A stretch of DNA of 64,000 bases from Phycisphaerales bacterium (lineage in GTDB: Bacteria > Planctomycetota > Phycisphaerae > Phycisphaerales > UBA1924): NCBI GenBank assembly GCA_020850415.1, contig JADZER010000073.1:61972-125971 (forward strand), read 5' to 3'. The number at the start of each line of letters is the position of its first letter. The first letter of the stretch is position 1. The notes below the pieces were generated by a model. That model saw nothing but the letters and a program-made list of their open reading frames with translations, did no database searches and was not told the origin of the DNA. The translations under genes were made by a program, and so were the position numbers. Positions 26,317-37,984 of the stretch are shown here, piece after piece.

Positions 26317-26796
26317 TCACCGCACCCGCTTCGAGAGCGCCCGGTCCAACTCCCGCTTGCTCTCCCGCTGCGAGATCGCGTCCCGCTTGTCGTGCGCCTG
26401 CCGCCCACGGCCCAGCCCAATCAGCACCTTCGCGTACCCGTCCTTGAAGTACATCTTCAGCGGCACGACCGTCACGCCCTTCTGGTCCACCTGCCGGAAG
26501 AACTTCTCGATCTCCCGCTTGTGGGCCAGCAGCTTCCGCGTCCGGGTCACCTGGTGCGCCGTCGGCCCCGCCGGCCCATACTCCGCGATGTTGACCGAGT
26601 GCAGGAACATCGCCGGCGGATTGACCTGCACCCGCACATACCCCTCCGCCAGCGACACCTTCCCGTCACGCACGCTCTTGACCTCCGAACCCTGCAGCAT
26701 CACCCCGCACTCGAGCGTCTCGAGAATCTCGTAATCGTGCCGGGCCTTGCGGTTCTCGATGGTCGGCGACTGGTTGGACTTCTTCTTGGGCGGCAT
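26317..26796 (-). CDS. smpB: SsrA-binding protein SmpB
   Basis: A 159-aa tmRNA-binding protein needed for trans-translation. It has the family motifs ENRKARHDYEILETLECGV, LQGSEVKSVRDGKVSLAEGY, TRTRKLLAHKREI and a lysine/arginine-rich C-terminal tail (GLGRGRQAHDKRDAISQRE) that mimics mRNA in the ribosomal channel. An in-frame upstream extension to 27051 has no family similarity, so the ATG before PPKKKSNQSPTIENRKARH is chosen. The tmRNA gene itself is not in the window. Confidence 0.95.
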   Translation of the reverse strand: MPPKKKSNQSPTIENRKARHDYEILETLECGVMLQGSEVKSVRDGKVSLAEGYVRVQVNPPAMFLHSVNIAEYGPAGPTAHQVTRTRKLLAHKREIEKFFRQVDQKGVTVVPLKMYFKDGYAKVLIGLGRGRQAHDKRDAISQRESKRELDRALSKRVR

Positions 26797-26911
26797 TCGC
26801 GGGGTGATGGTAGGAGCAGGTCTCACATCACCCGCCCGGCATGACCCGGAATAGCCCCCCCCAGCCGCGGGGTGGTTCGGGCACCACCCCCTCGCCCTCC
26901 AGGAGACCCCG

Positions 26912-27544
26912 ATGAAGCTCCCGAGCCTCACCCTCCCCCTCACCCTCGCCACCCTCCTCGCCGGCTGCGCCACCGACTCCGGCGTGAGCCGCGAGACGCA
27001 GGACGCCGGCGCCCCGGGCCTCACCGTCGGCGACCGCGCCCCAGACGCCACCGTCTACACCCAGGACGGCCAGCCCGTCTCCCTCGCCAGCCTCTACCAG
27101 GACGGCCCCGTCGTCGTCACCTTCTACCGCGGCGGCTGGTGCCCCTTCTGCCAGCGGGCCCTCGAGGGCTGGCAGACCAGGCTCGACGAACTCCACGACG
27201 CCGGCGCCACGCTCGTCGCCCTCACCCCGGAATCCCCCGACCACGCCGCGGACACCACCACCGACCACCACCTCGGCTTCGCGGTCTACTCCGACTCGAA
27301 GATGCAGGCCGCCAAGGCCTACGAAGTCTTCTTCGAGGTCGATCAGGACACCCAGACCAAGTACAAGGGCTACGGCATCGACCTCTCCTCCTGGAACGCC
27401 AACAGCCTCTGGACCCTCCCCGCCCCCGGCACCTTCGTGATCGACCGCAAGGGCGTCGTCCGCTACGCCTGGGCCGACTGGGACTACACCAAGCGGGCCG
27501 ATCCCGACGAGGTGATCGGCGTCGTCCAGGGCCTGAAGAAGTAG
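26912..27544 (+). CDS. Peroxiredoxin-like (AhpC/TSA) lipoprotein
   Basis: A 210-aa lipoprotein precursor with the lipobox LLAGC (cysteine about 20) and a thioredoxin fold of the AhpC/TSA-redoxin group: LTVGDRAPDATVYTQDGQ, then VVVTFYRGGWCPFCQRAL, where the WCPFC motif carries the resolving and peroxidatic-type cysteines, and later APGTFVIDRKGVVRYAWAD. It likely reduces peroxides or disulfides at the periplasmic face of a membrane. AGGAG stands 8 nt before the ATG. It is divergent from smpB (115-bp gap) and ends 92 bp before imuA, which has its own promoter. Confidence 0.85.
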   Translation: MKLPSLTLPLTLATLLAGCATDSGVSRETQDAGAPGLTVGDRAPDATVYTQDGQPVSLASLYQDGPVVVTFYRGGWCPFCQRALEGWQTRLDELHDAGATLVALTPESPDHAADTTTDHHLGFAVYSDSKMQAAKAYEVFFEVDQDTQTKYKGYGIDLSSWNANSLWTLPAPGTFVIDRKGVVRYAWADWDYTKRADPDEVIGVVQGLKK

Positions 27545-27602
27545 CCCAGAGGTCCGGCTCCCGTCTGCCAGAGCAAAATTCGGAAAATAGACGGGTTCTG
27601 TC

Positions 27603-27645
27603 TTGACATCAATAGGCCGTCCAGTATCCTAACAATATGGGATAC
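27603..27645 (+). promoter_or_regulatory. imuA promoter with candidate operator; transcript probably leaderless
   Basis: A perfect -35 box TTGACA (27603-27608) is followed after 16 bp by TATCCT (27625-27630). The imuA ATG lies 7 bp further (27637), where transcription would be expected to start, so the mRNA is probably leaderless. No Shine-Dalgarno is seen. An inverted repeat GTATCC-N10-GGATAC (27624-27629 and 27640-27645) spans the -10 box and the start codon and is a candidate repressor site. It does not match the classic LexA boxes of E. coli or Bacillus. Confidence 0.6.
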
Positions 27646-28476
27646 GCCGGTCCAAACACCACACCACGCGTCGAACTCAGCCGCCTCCGCTCCGCCATCG
27701 AGGAGGTCGAGCACAGGTCCTCCCAACTCTTTGCCCCGTCGCCGGTTGCGCCGACGGGCTGGATCGGCCCGGACGACGCCCTGGGAGGCGGGCTGGCCTG
27801 CGGGGCGGTCCACGAGTGGTTCGGCCTCATGGGCGGCGGGCGTCGGGACTCACGGGTCTGGCTCCCCCCGATCAGCGTCCTGAGCCACCTGGCCGCCCGG
27901 TCGCTCACGGCCTCGGGGGTGGGTGGCGATGGGGGCCTGGTGCTCTGGATCGGCAGGCGCTGCTGGCCCTACCCCCGCTCGCTGCGGGGCCGGTGGGGGG
28001 CCAGGCTGCTCGCCCGCTCCATCTTTGTCGAGGCGGGGGACATCGACGAGCGGGTCTGGGCGATGGACCTGGCACTCCGCTGCAGGGCCGTCGCCGCGGT
28101 CGTCGGCGATGGCAGCGGGCTCAACATGAGCGAGTCCCGCCGCCTCCAGCTCGCGGCTGGGGCCGGCGGCGTGCTGGGCCTGCTCGCACGCCCCGTGTGC
28201 GAGCTGGGCGAGATCTCCGCGGCCCGAACCCGCTGGCGGGTCTCCCCGGCGCCCTCGCCCGTGCCCCTGCCCAGGTGGACGGTGGAACTGCTCCACAGCA
28301 AGGGGGCCCAGCTGGCCCCGGAGGAGGCGCGACAGTGGGTCGTGCAGCGCGATGATGCGACGGGCTCTCTCGGTCTGGTTCCCGATGCTCTCGATCGATC
28401 TCTTGCGCCGGCGGGACGACCGGCGGTCCACGAGCCCGGACGACCCGCGAGGACGCCGACACGACGCATCGCCTGA
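27637..28476 (+). CDS. imuA: ImuA-like component of the error-prone translesion cassette
   Basis: A 279-aa protein in the ImuA position before imuB and dnaE2. ImuA is a RecA-fold relative that interacts with RecA and ImuB in the DnaE2 mutasome. Seen here: LGGGLACGAVHEWFG, the family equivalent of the start of the RecA core (usually GLPxGxLHEv), GLVLWIGRRCWPYPRSL at strand 2, and ERVWAMDLALRCRAVAAVVGDGS, which fits the family's Walker-B-like region. The nucleotide-binding P-loop is not canonical, as in other ImuA proteins. The last 125 nt overlap the start of imuB in another frame, which is unusually long. Identification rests on both sequence and context. Confidence 0.8.
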   Translation: MGYAGPNTTPRVELSRLRSAIEEVEHRSSQLFAPSPVAPTGWIGPDDALGGGLACGAVHEWFGLMGGGRRDSRVWLPPISVLSHLAARSLTASGVGGDGGLVLWIGRRCWPYPRSLRGRWGARLLARSIFVEAGDIDERVWAMDLALRCRAVAAVVGDGSGLNMSESRRLQLAAGAGGVLGLLARPVCELGEISAARTRWRVSPAPSPVPLPRWTVELLHSKGAQLAPEEARQWVVQRDDATGSLGLVPDALDRSLAPAGRPAVHEPGRPARTPTRRIA

Positions 28477-30007
28477 CCCAAAGCCCGCGCACGACCGGCG
28501 ACCCATCCTGATCGTCGACCAGATCGGACAGCAGCGAGTGGTCGTCGCCTGCTGCGAGCGGGCCACGCGGGCCGGGGTGCGTCGGGGCATCCCCGCGGCA
28601 CAAGCCCGGGCCGCATTCCCGGTCGGCGCGGTGCGCCTGGAGGAGGCCGCACCGCGCCGAGACCGGGCCGCCCTCGACGCCCTCGCCGTCTGGGCCCACC
28701 AGTTCTCGCCCACCGTGGCGCCCGACCCGCCCGACGGCCTGCTCCTGGATGTCACCGGGTGCGAGCGGGTCTTCCGGGGCGAGGACCGCCTGCTCGGCCT
28801 GGTGCAGGAGCGCTGCCGGGCCAAGGGCCTGCGCGCACGGGGCGCGATCGCCCCCAGCTTCGGGTGCGCCTGGGCGGTCGCGAGGTTCGGGAAGGAGGCA
28901 CTCACCGTGGTCGCAGAGCAAGAAGAACGCCACGCCCTCAAACCACTCCCCGTGCGCGCGCTGCGGGTCGATGACGACGCGGTCGAGGCCCTCGCCGAGG
29001 TCGGCATCACCCGCATCGGCGAGCTGTTCGACCTCCCCCGCGCGGTCCTGCCGTCCAGATTCGGCGCCGACCTGCTCTTCCGACTCGACCAGGCCCTCGC
29101 CCGCGCCATCGAGACGATCGAACCGGTGCGCCCGATCACCCCGCCCAGCGCCGAGCGAGTCTTCGACGGCCCGACCACCAACCTCGAGGCCGTCGGCTGG
29201 TGCGTGCGCATGCTGCTGGACGAGCTGGGCGCCGAGCTGCTCCACCGCGAGAGCGGCGCCCGCCGACTCGACCTGACCCTCGGCCGCTCGGACATGGAAC
29301 CCGCCCGCCTCATGGTCTCGATGAGCCGCCCCAACCGCGACGCCCGCCACCTCTGGTCCCTCATCGAACCCCGCCTCGCGCGCACACACATGGGCTTCGG
29401 CATCGACCGGGTCGCGATCGTCGCCTCGCGCCTCGGACGCCTCGAGCACACCCAGGCCACCCACCTGCACGAACGCCAGGGGGTCAGCGAGAGCGAGGCG
29501 GCCAGGCTCGGCGCCGAGCTGACCGACACCATGGCCAACCGCTTCGGCCCCATCCGCGTCGTCCAGGCGATGTTGGTCGCCTCCCACATCCCCGAGCGAG
29601 CCGCGGCGTGGCGGGTGGTGGGGTCGGTGGCACGGCCTTCGGTGGCACGGTTCTCCGAACCGTGCGGAGACTCACGGCTCGGAGAGCCGTACCACCAGGA
29701 CTCACGGCTCGGAGAGCCGTGCCACCCGGAAACAAACCATCCGGACCGCCCCCCCGTCCTGCTCGACCGCCCCGAACCGATCGATGTCATCGCCCTCACC
29801 CCCGACGGCCCGGTCGCACAGGCCCGCTGGCGGGGCGAGGACCACCCGGTGACCGCCTGCCTCGGCCCCGAACGAATCGCCCCCGAGTGGTGGCGCGACG
29901 CCCAGCCCACCCGCGACTACTTCCGCATCCAGACCGAGGGCGGCCAGTGGCTCTGGCTGTTCCGGGAGCTGGAGACGGGAAGGTGGTTCGTCCAGGGAGG
30001 CTGGTAA
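28352..30007 (+). CDS. imuB: ImuB, Y-family polymerase-like mutasome subunit
   Basis: A 551-aa protein. It opens with RRALSVWFPMLSIDLLRRR, as ImuB proteins do, in place of the catalytic DxD of active Y-family polymerases. DGLLLDVTGCERVFRGEDRLL and RGAIAPSFGCAWAVARFG follow, then thumb and little-finger-like regions (LPVRALRVDDDAVEALAEVG, IGELFDLPRAVLPSRFG). Loss of catalytic acids agrees with ImuB being a scaffold that links the beta clamp, ImuA and DnaE2. Around residues 425-460 the chain is made of a repeat-encoded peptide from 30-bp CACGGCTCGGAGAGCCGT units inserted in frame. The gene ends 96 bp before dnaE2, with a repeat array between them. Confidence 0.88.
   Translation: MMRRALSVWFPMLSIDLLRRRDDRRSTSPDDPRGRRHDASPDPKPAHDRRPILIVDQIGQQRVVVACCERATRAGVRRGIPAAQARAAFPVGAVRLEEAAPRRDRAALDALAVWAHQFSPTVAPDPPDGLLLDVTGCERVFRGEDRLLGLVQERCRAKGLRARGAIAPSFGCAWAVARFGKEALTVVAEQEERHALKPLPVRALRVDDDAVEALAEVGITRIGELFDLPRAVLPSRFGADLLFRLDQALARAIETIEPVRPITPPSAERVFDGPTTNLEAVGWCVRMLLDELGAELLHRESGARRLDLTLGRSDMEPARLMVSMSRPNRDARHLWSLIEPRLARTHMGFGIDRVAIVASRLGRLEHTQATHLHERQGVSESEAARLGAELTDTMANRFGPIRVVQAMLVASHIPERAAAWRVVGSVARPSVARFSEPCGDSRLGEPYHQDSRLGEPCHPETNHPDRPPVLLDRPEPIDVIALTPDGPVAQARWRGEDHPVTACLGPERIAPEWWRDAQPTRDYFRIQTEGGQWLWLFRELETGRWFVQGGW
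29626..29729. repeat. In-frame hairpin repeat inside imuB (family E)
   Basis: GGTGGCACGGTTCTCCGAAC at 29641 is followed by two nearly identical 30-bp direct copies (29671-29700 and 29701-29729) of CTCACGGCTCGGAGAGCCGT plus ACCACCAGGA or GCCACCCGGA. These are inverted relative to the first unit, so the RNA could fold into strong stems. The unit length of 30 bp preserves the reading frame. Confidence 0.85.
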
Positions 30008-30095
30008 GGGAAGGCACGGAGGGACGGAGGCACGGAGGCACGAAGGGGGAAAGCAGAGACGAAGAGACTGAGAGACGAAGAGACGGAGTGATGGT
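30006..30095. repeat. Repeat array between imuB and dnaE2 (families B and A)
   Basis: A family B array (GAAGGCACGGAGGGACGGAGGCACG...) runs to about 30046. A family A array (AGAGACGAAGAGACTGAGAG...) follows to about 30090 and ends just before the dnaE2 start. Together they fill the whole 96-bp gap. Confidence 0.85.
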
Positions 30096-30103
30096 GGTGC
30101 GAC

Positions 30104-33910
<3,807 letters not shown>

Positions 33911-33923
33911 CCGCCGCCGCCCG

Positions 33924-36068
33924 CTACTCGTCACGCCCGCGGCTGAGCTTCTTCAGCCACGGCGAGGCGACCAGCACCAGCAGACCCGCGGCGACCGAGG
34001 TCGCGACGAACAGGAAGAAGAAGTCCGACTGACCACCGAAGCTCCACGGGAGCTTAAGCGCCCCGCTCTCGATGTTCTCCACCTGCCCGGCCATCAGCCC
34101 GCCGCCGAGGTTCGCGATGAAGCTCGACACGAACCAGATGCCCATGAGCAGGCTCATGAACCGGATGGGAGCAACCTTGGTCACATACGACAGCCCCGTG
34201 GGCGAGAGACACAGCTCGCCGACCGTGTGCCAGAAGTAGGTGGCGAAGATCACCAGCATGCCCGCCTGCACGACATTGCCGCTGGCGAGGCTCTGGTTCA
34301 CGCCCTTGGCGGCCAGGAAGATGAACACATACCCCAGGCCCAGGAACAGCAGACCCAGGGCGATCTTGACCGGCTGGGACGGGTTCTTGTGGCGCCGGCC
34401 CAGGAAGCCCCAGATCGCGGCAAAGAGCGGCGCCCCGATGATGATCAGGGCGGGGTTGACCGACTGGAACCACGGCGTGGGTACCTCGAAGTCCAGGAAG
34501 TCGATTGTGCGGTCCACATACCGGTCGGTGAACAGGTTGATCGACGACCCCGCCTGCTCGAACGCGATCCAGAAGAACGCGTTGAAGAACATGAACAGGA
34601 AGATCGACGCCACCGGCGCCCGGTCCTCCCGCGCGTTGATCGCCACGAACCAGACGCAGAACGCGATGATCACCCCCAGCATCGCCGCCGGCACCAGCCA
34701 CGCCGCCGTCTGGTTGTCGAACACCTTCACCACCGAGGACCACAGCCCGCCGATGATGCCGACATGGAACGCCAGCGCGAACACCGCCGACACCGCCGCC
34801 GACGCGATCAGGAACATCGGCGCCGACTTGCCCTTGCCGTCCGGCGGCTCGCCGATGCCCTTGAGGAACATCGGCCGACACGCCATGTACAGCGCCAGGC
34901 CCGCGAGCATCCCGACCGCGGCCGCCCCGAAGCCCCAGTGCCAGCCGTACGCGTACGCCAGCCACCCGCACACGAAGTTGCACAGGAACGCCCCGAGGTT
35001 GATGCCCATGTAGAAGATCGTGAACGCCCCGTCGCGGCGCGGGTCGCCGTGCTCATAGAGCTGCCCGACCATGACCGACACGCACGGCTTGAAGTGCCCG
35101 GTCCCCATGACGATCAGCACCAGCCCGAACACGAACAGGCTCATGCCCGTGTGGTTGGACGCCAGATCGCCCAGGCCCGAGATCGACAGCACGATGTGCC
35201 CGGCCGCGATGGTCAGGGCGCCCACCACCATCGACCGGTGGGTGCCGATCATCTTGTCCGCGATGATGCCGCCGAGGATCGGCACCAGGTACGCCAGGCC
35301 GGTGTACCACCCGTACAGCGTCGAGGCGATGTCGTCCTTCCAGTTCCGCCCGCTGTCATCGGTGTTGGTCGCGACGATGACGACCGGCGCCCGCTCGCCC
35401 TCCTTCAGCTGGCTGTCGGGCTTGACATCGACCGAGGAAAGGCCCGGGTTGTTGTTGACGGTGAAGTAGGTGCGGGTGTCCTTCTCCGGACGGGCGATCT
35501 CGACATTGCACTTGAGGGGTTGATCGGTCGGGTTGTGCAGCTCGAACCGGATCTCCCGGTTCCGGAACGAGTCGGCCTTGCCCGCCTCGCCCTCGATCAC
35601 GATCGGCGCGCCGGCGAGGCTCTCGTCGACCACCCAATCACCCGGCTCCCCCTCGGGCACCGAATCGACCCGGCGCATCCGCCGGACCTCGAGCAACGGC
35701 TCGCCGGTGACGCGCCCGTCGCTCACGGTCGCGGGGTCGATACGCGGCTGGCCCACCGCCACATGCAGCGTCCGGGTGTGCGTCGCGTGCGGCTCGACCC
35801 CGTTCGCCGAGCCATCCACCTGCTTGATCTCGGTGAAGGTCAACTCGTTCGAATACACACCCGGCTTGAGCTGGTGGACCGCAAACACCGTCGTCAGGTA
35901 CAACACCAGCAGCCCGCGCATCCCGTAGTAGCTGAACCGCTCCCACATCTCCACCAGGAACAGCAGGAACAGGCCCATGGGGTGGCCCAGGAACTGCCCG
36001 CGGTTGAACTGCCCGTGCATCGCCGGGCGGTCGGAGGTGGGGCTCGTGCTCTCGTGGTCGGTGGACAT
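33924..36068 (-). CDS. POT-family (PTR2) peptide transporter with large inserted domain
   Basis: A 714-aa proton-coupled oligopeptide transporter. VEMWERFSYYGMRGLLVLYL is the POT signature ExxERFxYYG in helix 1. FYMGINLGAFLCNFVCGWLAY and FWIAFEQAGSS (PTR2 motif) follow. The protein is about 200 residues longer than typical members because a beta-rich, soluble segment (about residues 60-245, for example NPTDQPLKCNVEIARPEKDT) is inserted between helix 1 and YGWYTGLAYLVPILGGIIAD of helix 2. That loop should face the periplasm. AGGAGG lies 5 nt upstream of the ATG. It is divergent from AbgT (170-bp shared promoter region) and converges with dnaE2 at 13 bp. Confidence 0.9.
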   Translation of the reverse strand: MSTDHESTSPTSDRPAMHGQFNRGQFLGHPMGLFLLFLVEMWERFSYYGMRGLLVLYLTTVFAVHQLKPGVYSNELTFTEIKQVDGSANGVEPHATHTRTLHVAVGQPRIDPATVSDGRVTGEPLLEVRRMRRVDSVPEGEPGDWVVDESLAGAPIVIEGEAGKADSFRNREIRFELHNPTDQPLKCNVEIARPEKDTRTYFTVNNNPGLSSVDVKPDSQLKEGERAPVVIVATNTDDSGRNWKDDIASTLYGWYTGLAYLVPILGGIIADKMIGTHRSMVVGALTIAAGHIVLSISGLGDLASNHTGMSLFVFGLVLIVMGTGHFKPCVSVMVGQLYEHGDPRRDGAFTIFYMGINLGAFLCNFVCGWLAYAYGWHWGFGAAAVGMLAGLALYMACRPMFLKGIGEPPDGKGKSAPMFLIASAAVSAVFALAFHVGIIGGLWSSVVKVFDNQTAAWLVPAAMLGVIIAFCVWFVAINAREDRAPVASIFLFMFFNAFFWIAFEQAGSSINLFTDRYVDRTIDFLDFEVPTPWFQSVNPALIIIGAPLFAAIWGFLGRRHKNPSQPVKIALGLLFLGLGYVFIFLAAKGVNQSLASGNVVQAGMLVIFATYFWHTVGELCLSPTGLSYVTKVAPIRFMSLLMGIWFVSSFIANLGGGLMAGQVENIESGALKLPWSFGGQSDFFFLFVATSVAAGLLVLVASPWLKKLSRGRDE

Positions 36069-36238
36069 GGGTCCTCCTCGGGTCGCGTGGGTCGTACAAG
36101 ATAGCCGATCGGGGCATCCCCTGCGCGCGTCGCCGCCATACTCCCGGGGCATCCCGGGGGGCCCGGCGCGGGGTTGCCCCCGGCCCCAAGAGCGGGTAGG
36201 TTCCCCGCCCGACACCCCCTCTGACCTGGAGCGACCCG

Positions 36239-37969
36239 ATGCCCGACCCAGCCCAGACCCCACCCGCCCACCGCCGCGGCCCGCTGGACCTGGTCGAGTG
36301 GGTCGGCAACAAGCTCCCGGACCCCGCGCTCCTGTTCGTGATCGGGGCGGCGGTCGTCATGCTGCTCTCGGCGATCGGGGCCTCCGCCGGCTGGGCGGTC
36401 CAGCCCATGAAGCTGGAGGTCATCACCGAGCCGGTCCTGGACTCCGCCGGGCAGCCGCTGATCGACGCCGAGACCGGCCAGCCGCAGACCCGGCCCCTGC
36501 ACGACGCGGACGGACACCAGCAGACCAGGCTGGTCGAGGACCTCTCCCGCAACGGGGGCCAGCCGTTCACGGCACGCTCGCTGCTCTCGCCCGACGGGCT
36601 GTACTACGCGCTCTCGAGCATGGTCGACAACTTCGTCAACTTCCCGCCGCTGGGCGTCGTGCTCGTCGGGATGCTCGGGATCGGGCTCGCCGAGAAGTCC
36701 GGGTTCGTCGGCACCGCGCTCAAGGCCGCCATGCTGGTCGTCCCAAAGCAACTGCTGACGCCCACCATGGTGTTCCTGGGCATCATGTCGAGCCTCGGCA
36801 CCGACGCGGGCTACATCGTCCTCCCCCCCGTCGCCGCGGCCCTGTACAAGAGCGTCGGGAGATCGCCCCTCGCGGGCATCGCGGCCGTGTTCGCCGGGGT
36901 CGCGGCGGGGTTCAACGCCAACCTCTTCGTCACCAGCCTCGACCCGCTGCTCTCGAACCTCTCCACGGCGGGGGCCCAGTCCGTGGATCCCGAGTACACC
37001 GTCTCGGCGACGGCGAACTGGTGGTTCATGGCCGTCTCGACGATCGTGATCACGCTGACGGGCTGGGCGGTCTCCTCCTGGTTCGTCGAGCGCCGGTTCG
37101 CCTCCAAGCCGGCCGCCGAGGGCGGGCCCTCGCCGGTAGACGCCTCTGACCTCGTGAGCCAGCGCATCGCCCGGAAAGAGTGGCGGGGGTTGTGGCTCGC
37201 GTCGGCGGTCGTGGTGCTGGCGACCGGCGTGGTCGTTGCCTGCACCCTCATCCCCGGCTGGCCGCTGGACAAGGGCCGGGGGGCGATGGAGGCCATGCCC
37301 GGCCTGGTGCGCGGGGCCGACCACTTCGACCGATGGGTCGAGGCAATCGTGCCGCTGCTGTTCATCCTCTTCATCCTGCCCGGGCTGGTCTACGGCATGA
37401 CGACCGGCGTGATCCGCAAGGGCGCCGACGCGGCCCGGCTCATGGTCGAGTCGATGGCGGGCATGGCCCCGATCATCGTGCTCTCCTTCTTCGCCGCCCA
37501 GTTTATCGAGTACTTCAAGTACTCCAACCTCGACAAGATGCTCGCCTACTCCGGCGGCACCGCCCTTGCCGAGTCGGGGCTGGACCCCATGGCGCTGATC
37601 GTCGCCTTCATCCTCCTCACGGCCGTGTTCAACCTGTTCATCGGGTCCATGAGCGCCAAGTACGCCATGTTCGCCCCCATCTTCGTCCCGATGTTCATGC
37701 TGGTCGGCATCAGCCCCGAGCTCACACAGTGCTCCTACCGCATCGGCGACTCGGTGAGCAATGTGATCACGCCGCTGAACGCCTACCTGGTCATCATCCT
37801 GGTGGTGATGCAGAAGTACGCGCCCCGCGCCGGCATGGGCACGCTGATCTCGACCATGCTCCCCTACACGCTGGTCTTCACCGTCGTGTGGGTGGCGCTG
37901 CTGCTGGTCTGGATGTGGCTCGGGGTGGAGCTGGGACCGGACGGCCCGCTGCACTACCTGCCCGCGTGA
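36239..37969 (+). CDS. AbgT-family transporter (p-aminobenzoyl-glutamate-type)
   Basis: A 576-aa polytopic protein matching the AbgT family: LDLVEWVGNKLPDPALLFVIGA at the start, FPPLGVVLVGMLGIGLAEKSGF, GTDAGYIVLPPVAAALY, AGFNANLFVTSLDPLLSNLS, PGLVYGMTTGVIRKGADAARLM and the C-terminal IGDSVSNVITPLNAYLVIILV. Known members import p-aminobenzoyl-glutamate, and related ones export sulfonamides. Transport is driven by an ion gradient across the inner membrane. It lies head to head with the peptide transporter and tail to tail with an M61 aminopeptidase, so this section may serve scavenging of peptides and aminoacyl compounds. Confidence 0.9.
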   Translation: MPDPAQTPPAHRRGPLDLVEWVGNKLPDPALLFVIGAAVVMLLSAIGASAGWAVQPMKLEVITEPVLDSAGQPLIDAETGQPQTRPLHDADGHQQTRLVEDLSRNGGQPFTARSLLSPDGLYYALSSMVDNFVNFPPLGVVLVGMLGIGLAEKSGFVGTALKAAMLVVPKQLLTPTMVFLGIMSSLGTDAGYIVLPPVAAALYKSVGRSPLAGIAAVFAGVAAGFNANLFVTSLDPLLSNLSTAGAQSVDPEYTVSATANWWFMAVSTIVITLTGWAVSSWFVERRFASKPAAEGGPSPVDASDLVSQRIARKEWRGLWLASAVVVLATGVVVACTLIPGWPLDKGRGAMEAMPGLVRGADHFDRWVEAIVPLLFILFILPGLVYGMTTGVIRKGADAARLMVESMAGMAPIIVLSFFAAQFIEYFKYSNLDKMLAYSGGTALAESGLDPMALIVAFILLTAVFNLFIGSMSAKYAMFAPIFVPMFMLVGISPELTQCSYRIGDSVSNVITPLNAYLVIILVVMQKYAPRAGMGTLISTMLPYTLVFTVVWVALLLVWMWLGVELGPDGPLHYLPA

Positions 37970-37984
37970 TGCGCCGGCCCGCCG

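Noticed and set aside
27590..27640. A classic LexA box in front of imuA
   Set aside because: Neither CTGT-N8-ACAG nor GAAC-N4-GTTC is present. Only an unrelated palindrome was found.
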